64,000 nucleotides of DNA, taken from contig JADJEV010000005.1 of NCBI GenBank assembly GCA_016708905.1, positions 558,001 to 622,000 on the forward strand. The letters run 5' to 3'. The DNA is from Candidatus Methylophosphatis roskildensis. Lineage in GTDB: Bacteria > Pseudomonadota > Gammaproteobacteria > Burkholderiales > Rhodocyclaceae. The notes under the pieces are model-generated. The model ran no database searches, was not told where the DNA came from, and worked only from the letters and a program-made list of their open reading frames with translations. The translations under genes and the position numbers were made by a program. Shown one piece after another: positions 37,692 to 48,794 of this stretch (its first letter is position 1; every line of letters begins with the position of its first letter).

Positions 37692-38789
37692 ATGCCTGCT
37701 TACGCCAGCGAACCCGCTTACTCCCACGGCACGACTGGCCGCACCGCCGTCCTGCTAGTCAATCTCGGCACGCCCGAAGCACCGGACAAAGCGGCGCTGC
37801 GTCCGTATCTGAAGCAGTTCCTGTCCGACCCGCGGGTGGTGGAAATCCCGCGCCCGCTCTGGTGGCTGATCCTCAACGGCATCATCCTCAATACCCGGCC
37901 GGCAAAATCGGCTGCCAAATATGCGGCGATCTGGACGCCGGAAGGCTCGCCGCTCAAAGTGCATACCGAGCGGCAGACCAAGCTGCTGCGCGGCTATCTC
38001 GGTCAGGCCGGGCATGGCCAGATCCTCGTCGACTACGCGATGCGCTATGGCCGGCCCTCGGTGGCGTCGGTGCTCGAGCAGTTCAAGGCGCTGAACTGCG
38101 AGCGCATTCTCGTCGTGCCTCTCTATCCACAATACGCGGCGAGTACCACCGCCAGCGTCTTCGATGCCGTCGCCGCCGTCGGCATGCGCAGCCGCAACCT
38201 GCCGGCGCTGCGTTTCGTGCGCAGCTTCCACGACCATGCGGGCTACATCACGGCGCTCACCGCCTCGATCGCCGAGCACTGGATGCATCACGGCCGGCCC
38301 GACAAGCTGGTGATGAGCTTTCACGGCGTGCCGCGCTACACGCTCGACAAGGGCGACCCCTACCACTGCCAGTGCCGCAAGACGGCGCGGCTGGTCGCCG
38401 AGCAATTGGGCCTGGCCGACGACCGTTACCTGGTCAGCTTCCAGTCGCGCTTCGGCAAGGCCGAGTGGCTCAAGCCTTATACCCAGCCCACGCTGGAGGA
38501 ACTGGGGCGCAGCGGAACCGCAAGTGTCGATGTGGTTTGCCCGGGCTTCGTCGCCGACTGCCTGGAAACCCTCGAGGAGATCGCGATGGAGAACCGCGAC
38601 GCGTTTCTCGCCGCCGGCGGCAAGACCTTCCGCTACATTCCCTGTCTCAACGAACGCCACGAATGGATCGCCGCGCTGCAGGACATCGTGGTCGGCCATC
38701 TCGGCAACTGGCTGACGACCGATACGCCCGATGCCGGGCGGCTGGCTGAAAGCCGGACACGCGCGCTCGCGCTGGGCGCGAACGCATGA
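37692..38789 (+). CDS. hemH: Ferrochelatase HemH
   Basis: HemH inserts ferrous iron into protoporphyrin IX, the last step of haem synthesis. The 365-residue protein has VLLVNLGTPEAPD at the start, LVVPLYPQYAASTTA, the active-site VMSFHGVPRYTLDKGDPYHCQC (shown in parts: His in SFHGVP) and CPGFVADCLETLEEI. The ATG at 37692 gives normal length; an upstream extension would run through a repeat element. It is followed by a holin-family gene that overlaps its stop by 4 bp. Confidence 0.97.
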   Translation: MPAYASEPAYSHGTTGRTAVLLVNLGTPEAPDKAALRPYLKQFLSDPRVVEIPRPLWWLILNGIILNTRPAKSAAKYAAIWTPEGSPLKVHTERQTKLLRGYLGQAGHGQILVDYAMRYGRPSVASVLEQFKALNCERILVVPLYPQYAASTTASVFDAVAAVGMRSRNLPALRFVRSFHDHAGYITALTASIAEHWMHHGRPDKLVMSFHGVPRYTLDKGDPYHCQCRKTARLVAEQLGLADDRYLVSFQSRFGKAEWLKPYTQPTLEELGRSGTASVDVVCPGFVADCLETLEEIAMENRDAFLAAGGKTFRYIPCLNERHEWIAALQDIVVGHLGNWLTTDTPDAGRLAESRTRALALGANA

Positions 38790-39136
38790 GACTGCTGCTG
38801 CGCTGGGCCCTGTCGGCGATGGCCTTGATGCTGTTGCCGCAGATCATCGACGCGATTCACATCGACAGTTTCTACGCGGCGCTGGCGGCCGCCGTGGGGA
38901 TCGGACTGGTCAATGCGCTGATCCGGCCGATCCTGATCATCATCACCCTGCCAATCAACATCCTGACGCTGGGCCTGCTCACCTTTGCGATCAACGGCCT
39001 GCTGTTCTGGTTCGTCGCGAGCTTCATCAATGGTTTCACCGTCACCGGATTCTGGCCTGCGGTGCTCGGCGCCATCGTCTACAGCGTCGCGACCTGGGCG
39101 ATCAGCTCCGTCTTGCGCGACCGTGCGGCGGAATAG
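38786..39136 (+). CDS. Phage-holin-family (PF04020-like) small membrane protein
   Basis: This 116-residue protein has four hydrophobic segments and the pattern of the Phage_holin_4_2/YvlD-like family: GLVNALIRPILIIITLPINI, then LLTFAINGLLFWFVASFI. Most members are chromosomal proteins of unknown function and not phage lysis proteins; nothing phage-like lies around it. It overlaps hemH as ATGA, so they are coupled. A strong terminator follows directly. Confidence 0.82.
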   Translation: MRLLLRWALSAMALMLLPQIIDAIHIDSFYAALAAAVGIGLVNALIRPILIIITLPINILTLGLLTFAINGLLFWFVASFINGFTVTGFWPAVLGAIVYSVATWAISSVLRDRAAE

Positions 39137-39137
39137 G

Positions 39138-39162
39138 AAACGGGGCCTGCGGCCCCGTTTTG
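39138..39162 (+). terminator. Rho-independent terminator after hemH operon
   Basis: AAACGGGGCC - TGC - GGCCCCGTTT makes a 10-bp stem ending in a TTTT run on the plus strand. It also has As on the other side, so it may stop the converging AP2-domain gene as well. Confidence 0.9.
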
Positions 39163-39179
39163 TCGACTCGGCCGCCGAA

Positions 39180-39719
39180 TCAGCGGGCGTGCTGAGCCGG
39201 GCCTGGCCGGCCGGCTGGCGCGCCGCTGCGACGCGCCGCCGGCTTGCGCCGTCCGGCGCCGGGGTCGAAGCTGCCGTCGACTTCCTTCATCGCGCTCTTG
39301 CGCGCTCTGAGCGCCATCTTGAACGCGCCTTCCTCGCCGTACTTCTTGACCGAGTACTTCACCCGCTTGCGCTTGCCGCCCGGCAAAGGCCACGAGGCAA
39401 CCCAGAACCAGCGCTGCTGATCTTCCGGCAGGTCACGGGTTTCCGATGCACAGTAGCGGCATACGCCAACCACGCCGGAACGGTTGCTGCTCTTGACGAT
39501 GCTCGAGTACTCGCGCATCGAGAACGGCGGAAACTTGTCGATGACGCTGTCGCGGAACTGCTTGGCCGCGGCAAACGCCTTAGTCTTTCCGCCATGGACG
39601 CCGTCACTGAAATGCTTGCGGTAAATGGTGCCCCTGCGCTGAATGGTCACCAGCCAGCCATGCGTCCGGCTCGACTCGTTGTCGACGCGGCTGATGCCAT
39701 AGGTTGAACTGCGGCTCAC
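39180..39719 (-). CDS. AP2/ERF-domain-like DNA-binding protein
   Basis: This 179-residue protein carries what look like AP2-type DNA-binding folds. The first is YGISRVDNES with HGWLVTIQRRGTIYRKHFSD and KTKAFAAAKQFRD (about residues 7-60). The second is SGVVGVCRYC with WFWVASWPLPGGKRKRVKYS and YGEEGAFKMALRAR (about 80-145). The C-terminal 35 residues are basic and low in complexity. The start is GTG at 39719 with a strong GGAGGTT ribosome-binding site. AP2 domains in bacteria occur in mobile-element proteins and in free-standing regulators; no mobile partner is visible. Function is unknown. Confidence 0.75.
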   Translation of the reverse strand: MSRSSTYGISRVDNESSRTHGWLVTIQRRGTIYRKHFSDGVHGGKTKAFAAAKQFRDSVIDKFPPFSMREYSSIVKSSNRSGVVGVCRYCASETRDLPEDQQRWFWVASWPLPGGKRKRVKYSVKKYGEEGAFKMALRARKSAMKEVDGSFDPGAGRRKPAARRSGAPAGRPGPAQHAR

Positions 39720-39959
39720 GCTCTAACCTCCAATAGATCCCAACACAATCGAAAGCGGTGATCCTGCCGGCTTCGACTGCGCCTTCCCCAAAACGCGTCC
39801 GGTGCCCAAAAAAATGCAACCCTCTTGATCCCGCAAACTCCACACGCATCTATCGATGCAGTGAGGCGAAGAATGCAGGCTTGGCCCCGGGGGTGCCGTG
39901 AAGGATTTCCTGCCCCCGTCGGGCGAAGAGTTTGAATTGACTTGAATCGGAGATGCGCC

Positions 39960-40406
39960 GTGACGGAGTTCCTGCAGCTTGTGTGTGCCCATTGCGAGGC
40001 CGTCAATCGCGTGCCACGGGCGCGCCTGGGCGAGCGGCCGAATTGCGGCCGCTGTCATCAGCGGCAATTCACGGGCACGCCGGTCGAACTGACCGGACAC
40101 AGCTTTTCACGGATGATCGACCGCAGCGATCAACCGGTGGTGGTGGATTTCTGGGCACCGTGGTGCGTGCCATGCCGATCGATGGCACCCGCGTTTGCCA
40201 GCGCAGCGGTTGAGCTCGAGCCGCAGGTGCGGCTGGCCAAGCTCAATACCGAGGCTGAACCGGGAATCGCCTCCAGATTCGGGATTCGCAGCATCCCGAC
40301 CATGGTGATGTTCGTCGGCGGACGAGAAGTCGCGCGACAGTCCGGCGCGATGGACGCGGCGAGCATCGTGCGCTGGGTGCGCAACAATGCGCCGCGACTT
40401 GGCTAA
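39960..40406 (+). CDS. trxC: Thioredoxin 2 (TrxC) with zinc-ribbon N-terminus
   Basis: TrxC is a cytosolic thiol-disulfide reductase with an N-terminal zinc ribbon. The 148-residue protein has CxxC pairs CAHC and CGRC in the first 35 residues, then the thioredoxin fold with WAPWCVPC. The usual active site is WCGPC, so Gly is replaced by Val here. SIPTMVMFVGG supplies the cis-proline. The GTG start at 39960 has a GGAGA site six bases before it. It ends by overlapping the convergent kinase gene by 4 bp. Confidence 0.93.
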   Translation: MTEFLQLVCAHCEAVNRVPRARLGERPNCGRCHQRQFTGTPVELTGHSFSRMIDRSDQPVVVDFWAPWCVPCRSMAPAFASAAVELEPQVRLAKLNTEAEPGIASRFGIRSIPTMVMFVGGREVARQSGAMDAASIVRWVRNNAPRLG

Positions 40407-41782
40407 CGACGGGGTGGTGCGTCGACCAGTTGCAGGTCTAGAGCAGAGATCTTGTCTGCCTTGGGTGTGAACTGAACCGATTCGCCGCTCGCCGCGAGCT
40501 TCTTCTCCGCCGCGGCAAGCCGGCGCGACGCGATCGTGACCAGCCGCTCGCGGAAGTGTTCGAGGCATTCCTCGGACGCCAGTTGAAGGGCGGCGGGATT
40601 GACTTCGAGACAGGTGAGCTTGGTCAGTGCGACCGCCGAAATATGGCGCTTGTGCTCGAAGGCATCGAGATACGCGGCTTCACCGACGACATCGCCAGGC
40701 CCCATGACCGTGAGCCGCTTTCCCCCGCTGGACACTTCGACCTCGCCCTCCAGCACGATGCTGAAACGGCTGTCGATGTCGCCTTCGCGCATCAGGGTGG
40801 CGCCTGGCTCGATATCGAGCCAGGCCGAGATGCGCATGGTCTCCCAAACCTCGACATCCTCGAACTCGGTAAAGAACGGCAGCTTGCGCAGCGCGGTGAA
40901 GCGCGTCATGTCGGGCGCCACGTAGTTCTCGTCGAGAATCTTGTAGCGCACCGCCGACAGATCCTTGGCCATGTCGGCGCCGTTCTTGTAGCGCGAATAG
41001 AGATCCTTTTCGAGCGCCTTCCTGATGATCAGATCCATCTGCTCCGGGATATCCGGGTTGAGCTGGCTCACCGACGGCGGATCGGCATTGATGATCTTGT
41101 AGACGAGCTGCGCCGGGTGCTTGGCGCGGAACGGCAGGCGCCCGGTCAGCAGGTGAAACAGCACCACGCCCAGCGAATACAGATCGGTCTTCTGATTGAG
41201 CGGATAGCTCTTGATCTGCTCGGGGGACATGTACGCCGGCGACCCTACCCCCATGATGAACGTCGAGTCATGGTGGGATTTCTTGTTGACATTGAGCGCC
41301 AGGCCGAAATCCGTGATCTTCACGTTGTCCTGGTGGTCGACCATGATATTGGCCGGCTTGATGTCGCGGTGCACGACGCCCTGCCGATAGGCATAGTCAA
41401 GCGCCAGACAACACTTGAAGACGATGCTCACGGTGCGGTGGATCGGCAGCATCTTGTCGAAGCTGCAGAACTGGTCGAGCGGCTGACCATCGACGAATTC
41501 CATGACGATGTAGGCTTGGGTTTCCTCGATCACCACTTCGTGGAACTTGATAATGTTGGGGTGATCGAGCCGCTTGGCCACTGCTGACTCGGTAGTCAGC
41601 AGCTTCATCTGCCGGCGCGACCACTTGCCCTCGTCCCGGTTCTTGTCGCCGAACTGAATCAGCTTGACCGCCACCCCCTCGGGGTAATCGCCGCCCTCGC
41701 AGAGATAAACCGTAGCGGTGGCGCCCTTGCCGACCTCGCGGACCACACGGTACTTGCCGATCTTTTCGGGTGTCATTGACAT
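40403..41782 (-). CDS. Ser/Thr protein kinase fused to a cyclic-nucleotide-binding-type domain
   Basis: About 459 residues long, this protein begins with a Hanks-type kinase domain: GKGATATVYL glycine loop, VAVKLI lysine, VVHRDIKPANIM catalytic loop, ITDFGLAL and MSPEQIKSYPLNQKTDLYSLGV. A C-terminal cNMP-binding-type beta-barrel follows (about residues 315-430: ATLMREGDIDSRFSIVLEGEVEVSS, PGDVVGEAAYLD). This suggests kinase activity gated by a small ligand or by protein contacts. No membrane segment is seen. The start is uncertain (ATG at 41782 or 41776) because no ribosome-binding site is clear. It is divergent from grpE. Confidence 0.9.
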   Translation of the reverse strand: MSMTPEKIGKYRVVREVGKGATATVYLCEGGDYPEGVAVKLIQFGDKNRDEGKWSRRQMKLLTTESAVAKRLDHPNIIKFHEVVIEETQAYIVMEFVDGQPLDQFCSFDKMLPIHRTVSIVFKCCLALDYAYRQGVVHRDIKPANIMVDHQDNVKITDFGLALNVNKKSHHDSTFIMGVGSPAYMSPEQIKSYPLNQKTDLYSLGVVLFHLLTGRLPFRAKHPAQLVYKIINADPPSVSQLNPDIPEQMDLIIRKALEKDLYSRYKNGADMAKDLSAVRYKILDENYVAPDMTRFTALRKLPFFTEFEDVEVWETMRISAWLDIEPGATLMREGDIDSRFSIVLEGEVEVSSGGKRLTVMGPGDVVGEAAYLDAFEHKRHISAVALTKLTCLEVNPAALQLASEECLEHFRERLVTIASRRLAAAEKKLAASGESVQFTPKADKISALDLQLVDAPPRR

Positions 41783-41905
41783 GGTGGCGACAGGAATGCC
41801 CGGCTGAACGACCGCGCGAGCCGCCGGATTGGCGGCGATTGTCGCACGACGGCCGGCTGTCACGCCAACCGGTGCGGGAACCCAAACGGCAGATCGCCTG
41901 CAGGA

Positions 41906-41932
41906 CTTGAATTCCATCCCGGCGCCCCAAGC
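41906..41932 (+). promoter_or_regulatory. Heat-shock-sigma-like promoter of grpE
   Basis: CTTGAAT (41906-41912), 12 bp, then CCCCAAGC (41925-41932) resembles the sigma-32 consensus CTTGAAA - 11 to 16 bp - CCCCATNT. It lies 30 bp before the grpE start codon. No CIRCE is nearby. Confidence 0.6.
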
Positions 41933-41962
41933 TACGACGGGTTTGTTAAGGGAGCCCATGCA

Positions 41963-42514
41963 ATGTCAGATCAACCCGTCAGCCCGGATCCGGTCGAGCC
42001 ACAAGGCGAGGCGGCTACCCCGGGCAATCCGCCGGCCGCAGTCGAGTCGATGCCCAGCCTGGAAGAGTCGCTGCGAACCGCAGAGATCAAGGCCGCCGAG
42101 CACTACGATGCCTGGTTGCGCGCCAAGGCGGAAACCGAGAACGTACGCCGCCGCGCAGCCGAGGAAGCGCTCAAGGAGCGCAAGTTCGCTGCCGAGAAGT
42201 TCGCCGCCGCCATGCTGCCGGTCACGGACAGCCTGGAAGCGGCGCTCGGTGTCGAAAACGCCACACTGGAAACGCTCAGGAGCGGCGTCGAACTCACGCT
42301 CAAGCAGCTCCAGCAGGCATTCCAGAGCGCCGGCCTGGTGGAGATTTCCCCTTTGGGCGAAAGATTCGACCCCAATCACCATCAGGCGATTTCCGTCGTT
42401 GAAGCCGAAGCCGAGCCCAACACCGTGGTCCAGCTCCTGCAAAAGGGTTATCTGCTGCACGACCGGGTGATTCGCCCGGCAATGGTCATCGTTTCAAAGG
42501 CCAAAGGGCTGTAG
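41963..42514 (+). CDS. grpE: Nucleotide exchange factor GrpE
   Basis: GrpE releases ADP from DnaK during its folding cycle. The 183-residue protein has an acidic/proline-rich N-terminus, a coiled coil (about 35-90: AEHYDAWLRAKAETENVRRR), and the C-terminal beta-domain with FDPNHHQAISVVEAE and VVQLLQKGYLLHDRVIRPAMVIVSK. The start ATG at 41963 lies after GGGAG. It is 110 bp before dnaK in the standard grpE-dnaK-dnaJ order. Confidence 0.97.
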   Translation: MSDQPVSPDPVEPQGEAATPGNPPAAVESMPSLEESLRTAEIKAAEHYDAWLRAKAETENVRRRAAEEALKERKFAAEKFAAAMLPVTDSLEAALGVENATLETLRSGVELTLKQLQQAFQSAGLVEISPLGERFDPNHHQAISVVEAEAEPNTVVQLLQKGYLLHDRVIRPAMVIVSKAKGL

Positions 42515-42539
42515 GAAGCTCGAAAGCAGCAGCAGAAAA

Positions 42540-42567
42540 CTTGAAAGCGCCCGCAAAAACCCAATAT
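42540..42567 (+). promoter_or_regulatory. Heat-shock-sigma promoter of dnaK
   Basis: CTTGAAA (42540-42546), 13 bp, then CCCAATAT (42560-42567) fits the sigma-32 consensus very well. It lies about 57 bp before the dnaK start. No CIRCE operator occurs in this gap, so dnaK seems to be under RpoH-type and not HrcA control. Confidence 0.85.
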
Positions 42568-42624
42568 CGGATGCAGGATTGACCGGCCGGACCGGTTCAA
42601 AGTCAGATCAGAAAGGATCAAACA

Positions 42625-44565
<1,941 letters not shown>

Positions 44566-44587
44566 CGGGTGACGAGTGAAGGGTGAT

Positions 44588-44614
44588 GGGGCAGGCGCGA
44601 CGCCTGCCCCGTTT
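44588..44614 (+). terminator. Hairpin between dnaK and dnaJ
   Basis: GGGGCAGGCG - CGA - CGCCTGCCCC is a 10-bp perfect stem followed by GTTTCC. The short T-run suggests partial termination, which would make less DnaJ than DnaK. Heptamer-like repeats (GGGTGAC, GTAACCC) flank it on both sides. Confidence 0.75.
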
Positions 44615-44670
44615 CCGCTTGCAGCGCCCGACGATTCGTCACCTGTAACCCGTAACCGGTCACCGCTCTT

Positions 44671-45798
<1,128 letters not shown>

Positions 45799-45820
45799 TC
45801 CTATGCCCGACAGGGACGCG

Positions 45821-45847
45821 AAAACGGGGGTCTCGCCCCCGTTTTTT
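45821..45847 (+). terminator. Rho-independent terminator after dnaJ
   Basis: AAAACGGGGG - TCTCG - CCCCCGTTTT with further Ts is a textbook terminator 22 bp after the dnaJ stop. Confidence 0.95.
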
Positions 45848-45888
45848 ATGCTGCGGTTGGCGAAAGGCGATCGAATCCCAGACTACCA

Positions 45889-46007
45889 GCCCTGCAATCA
45901 AGCACCCATGCGGATCTCCGGCATGGCCACCTAGAGAGCGCCATTCCACACGGCACTCAGGCATGCCACGTCGCAGAGCGCCATTCCATGCGGCCTTCCG
46001 GCCTGCC
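45889..46007 (-). repeat. Structured intergenic repeat, copy 4 (reverse orientation)
   Basis: Between the converging dnaJ and cysS, AGAGCGCCATTCCA occurs at 45935 and again at 45975, exactly 40 bp apart. A weaker third unit has CATGCGG a further 40 bp away (45907). Read on the minus strand this gives the same core GCATGGAATGGCGCTCT as the other copies, ending with the arm GGCCGGAAGGCC. It abuts the cysS stop codon. Confidence 0.75.
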
Positions 46008-47471
46008 TCAAGATCGGCTGCGGCGCCACTCGGTGACGCCACCAGGCTTGTCCTCGAGGACGATGCCGGATGCCTTGAGCTCGTCGCGGATGCGATCGGA
46101 CTCGGCAAACTCCTTGCGTTTCTTTGCCGTCGCTCGTGCGGCAATCAGCTGTTCGATCGCTTCTTCCGATGGCACGTCGGAAACGGAAACGGTTGGAACA
46201 TTTCCTTGTATCTCGATATGCCCCGTTTGCGGCGTGATTACACGCATGAGTTTGCCTTGTAGAAACGCTTGCGGCTCGAATTCCAACAATCCAAGTACAT
46301 TGGCGAGGCCCTTAAGCACTCCCGCAGACTGAACAGATCCGCTGCGATTTGCCTCTGTTGCGAGATCGAACAAGACTGCAATCGCTTCCGGCGTGTTGAA
46401 ATCGTCGTTCATCGCCGTCGCGAAGCGCTTCGCACCGGGCCCGTTCCAGTCGATCTCGACCTTCGCCGGCGGCACGTTCTTGAGTGCCGTGTAGAGCCGC
46501 GTCAGCGCATGCTTCGCGTCGTCAAGGTGGGCGTCCGAGTAGTTGAGCGGACTGCGGTAATGCGCGCGCAGGATGAAGAAGCGCACCACCTCGGCTTCAT
46601 ATCGCTTGAGCACGTCGCGGATGGTGAAGAAGTTGCCGAGGGATTTCGACATCTTCTCGTTTTCAACACGCACGAAGCCATTGTGCATCCAGTAATTGAC
46701 GAAGCGGCCGTGGTCGTGGCCGCAGGCACCTTCCGACTGGGCGATTTCGTTCTCGTGGTGAGGGAACTGCAGATCCTGCCCGCCGCCATGGATGTCGAAA
46801 TGTTCGCCGAGCAGTTGCGAGCTCATGGCGGAACATTCGATGTGCCAGCCCGGGCGGCCCTCGCCCCACCGCGAGTCCCACTTGGCCTCGGCCGGTTCCT
46901 CGACTTTGGCATGCTTCCACAGCACAAAATCGAGTGGATCCTGCTTATCGGTCACAACTTCGACCCGCTCGCCGGCCCGCAATTCGTCGAGCGACTTGCC
47001 TGAGAGCTTGCCGTAATCCGGAAACTTGCGCACCGCGTAGCAGACGTCGCGATTGCCCGCGACATACGCAAGGCCCTTGCGCTCCAGCCGGCCGATCAGA
47101 TCCTGCATGGCGGCAACGAATTGAGTCGCCCGCGGTTCGTGGTCGGGCGGCAACACGCCAAGCGCCGCAGCGTCCTCGTTCATGAATCCGATATAGCGCT
47201 CGGTCAGGGCGTGAATCGACTCGCCGTCGTTCTCCTGCGCGCGGCGAATGATCTTGTCGTCGATGTCGGTGATATTGCGCACGTAGGTGACTCGATAGCC
47301 GCTGGCGCGCAACCAGCGGGTGACCATGTCGAAAACGACCAGCACACGGGCGTGCCCGAGATGGCAGTAGTCGTAGACGGTCATGCCGCAGACGTACATT
47401 CCGACCTTGCCGGGAACGATCGGACGGAACTCTTCCTTGTCGCGGGTCAGCGAATTGTGGATTCTCAGCAT
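46008..47471 (-). CDS. cysS: Cysteinyl-tRNA synthetase
   Basis: CysS charges tRNA-Cys with cysteine. The 487-residue protein has the zinc ligand Cys28 in YVCGMTVYD, the HIGH-type motif H37-L-G-H40, IECSAMSSQLL with a second zinc ligand, FPHHENEIAQSE, and the EKMSKSLGNFF motif. The C-terminal part includes a stretch (RVITPQTGHIEIQGN) before the usual AKKRKEFAESDRIRDEL. The start at 47471 gives the usual length; the open frame before it covers the divergent gene. Confidence 0.97.
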   Translation of the reverse strand: MLRIHNSLTRDKEEFRPIVPGKVGMYVCGMTVYDYCHLGHARVLVVFDMVTRWLRASGYRVTYVRNITDIDDKIIRRAQENDGESIHALTERYIGFMNEDAAALGVLPPDHEPRATQFVAAMQDLIGRLERKGLAYVAGNRDVCYAVRKFPDYGKLSGKSLDELRAGERVEVVTDKQDPLDFVLWKHAKVEEPAEAKWDSRWGEGRPGWHIECSAMSSQLLGEHFDIHGGGQDLQFPHHENEIAQSEGACGHDHGRFVNYWMHNGFVRVENEKMSKSLGNFFTIRDVLKRYEAEVVRFFILRAHYRSPLNYSDAHLDDAKHALTRLYTALKNVPPAKVEIDWNGPGAKRFATAMNDDFNTPEAIAVLFDLATEANRSGSVQSAGVLKGLANVLGLLEFEPQAFLQGKLMRVITPQTGHIEIQGNVPTVSVSDVPSEEAIEQLIAARATAKKRKEFAESDRIRDELKASGIVLEDKPGGVTEWRRSRS

Positions 47472-47657
47472 GCGAAGCGAATGGAAAGCAAGGGTCGGAA
47501 AGATGCGGGGAAGATGCGGCAGGGCAGACGTGAGCGTCATGGAAAAGAGCGGCAACTGACCACATTTCACACGGCCGGCGTATGTTGCATAGCCAGCCTT
47601 CTTGCTAGAATGCGCCTTTGTGTCCGTCACTGCCTTGCCACCGCGGATCATACCAGA

Positions 47658-48794
47658 ATGAGAACTCACCTCTTTCAGCGCCCTTTCCAGCGCCTTTTGC
47701 CGCGCCTGCTTCCGCTGGCCGCCTCGATCACGTTTGCGTTCGGCATGCTGGGCGCTGCGCCGGCCCATGCCGACGCCCTGAGCGAGGCGCAAACCCTTTT
47801 GAAACAGGGGCAACTGCAGCCGGCCCTTGAGCGCGTCGATCAATACCTGGCGACCAAGCCCAAGGACGCGCAGGGCCGCTTTCTCAAGGGGCTGGTGCTG
47901 ACCGAACTGAACCGCCCGGCCGAGGCGATCGGCGTATTCACCAAGCTGACCGAGGATTACCCCGAGCTGCCGGAGCCATTCAACAACCTGGCGGTGATCT
48001 ACGCCCAGCAGAAACAGTACGACAAGGCGAAGGTAGCGCTCGAAATGGCGATTCGCACCCACCCGAGCTACGCCACCGCGCACGAAAATCTCGGCGACAT
48101 CTACGCGCGGCTGGCCAGCCAGGCCTATGACAAGGCGCTGCAGCTCGATTCGAACAACGCCACCGCACAGAACAAGCTGGCGATGATGCGCGACCTGACG
48201 AGCCTGGCCGGCCGTGCCGGTGCCCGTCCGCCCGCCACCGTAGTCGCCGCCGCGACGCCTGCGGCGCCGGCAGCCGCACCGGCTCCCGCGGCGAAGCCGG
48301 CGCCAGCGCCGGTTGCCACCGCCCCGGCACCGGTCAGCGTGCCCACGCCGGCGCCCGCGGCAAAACCTGCCACGCCGGCGCCGGTTGCGGCAGCAGCGCC
48401 CGCGGCCGCACCCACGCCCAAGCCCGCCGACAGCAAACCTGCCGTGGATGCCGCCGCGACGGCCGGCGTGTCGAAAGCGGTGGATCAGTGGGCGAAAGCC
48501 TGGTCCGCCAAGGACATCAAGGCCTACCTGGCGCAGTATGGCGCCGACTTCCGGCCGCCCGACGGCGCTTCACGCAGCGCCTGGGAGCAGGAGCGCACCG
48601 CCCGCGTCACCAAGCCGGGCAAGATCGACGTGGACATCGAGGATCTCGCTGTCGAACTCGACGGCGACAAGGCGACCGCGCAATTCCGCCAGCATTACCG
48701 CTCGGCCAACCTGAACTCGTCGACCGGCAAGACGCTGGTTCTGACCCGGCACGGGGACAAGTGGCAGATCCAGCAGGAACGCATCGGTCGCTGA
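47658..48794 (+). CDS. Exported TPR protein with C-terminal Cds6/NTF2-like domain
   Basis: This 378-residue protein has a signal peptide (hydrophobic LLPLAASITFAFGML, cut likely after AHA), several TPR repeats up to about residue 170, then an Ala/Pro linker of about 80 residues. The C-terminal domain of about 110 residues (VDQWAKAWSAKDIKAYLAQY, KWQIQQERI) is like that found with Cds6-type L,D-transpeptidases. Its stop overlaps the next gene's start as TGATG, so both are made together. It may help position the transpeptidase; this is inferred from the pairing. Confidence 0.8.
   Translation: MRTHLFQRPFQRLLPRLLPLAASITFAFGMLGAAPAHADALSEAQTLLKQGQLQPALERVDQYLATKPKDAQGRFLKGLVLTELNRPAEAIGVFTKLTEDYPELPEPFNNLAVIYAQQKQYDKAKVALEMAIRTHPSYATAHENLGDIYARLASQAYDKALQLDSNNATAQNKLAMMRDLTSLAGRAGARPPATVVAAATPAAPAAAPAPAAKPAPAPVATAPAPVSVPTPAPAAKPATPAPVAAAAPAAAPTPKPADSKPAVDAAATAGVSKAVDQWAKAWSAKDIKAYLAQYGADFRPPDGASRSAWEQERTARVTKPGKIDVDIEDLAVELDGDKATAQFRQHYRSANLNSSTGKTLVLTRHGDKWQIQQERIGR

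Noticed and set aside
38786..39136. Prophage remnant because of a holin-family protein
   Set aside because: Members of this family are common chromosomal proteins and no other phage gene is near.
42515..42624. CIRCE before dnaK
   Set aside because: I searched the gap for TTAGCACTC/GAGTGCTAA and found none; only the sigma-32-like promoter is there.
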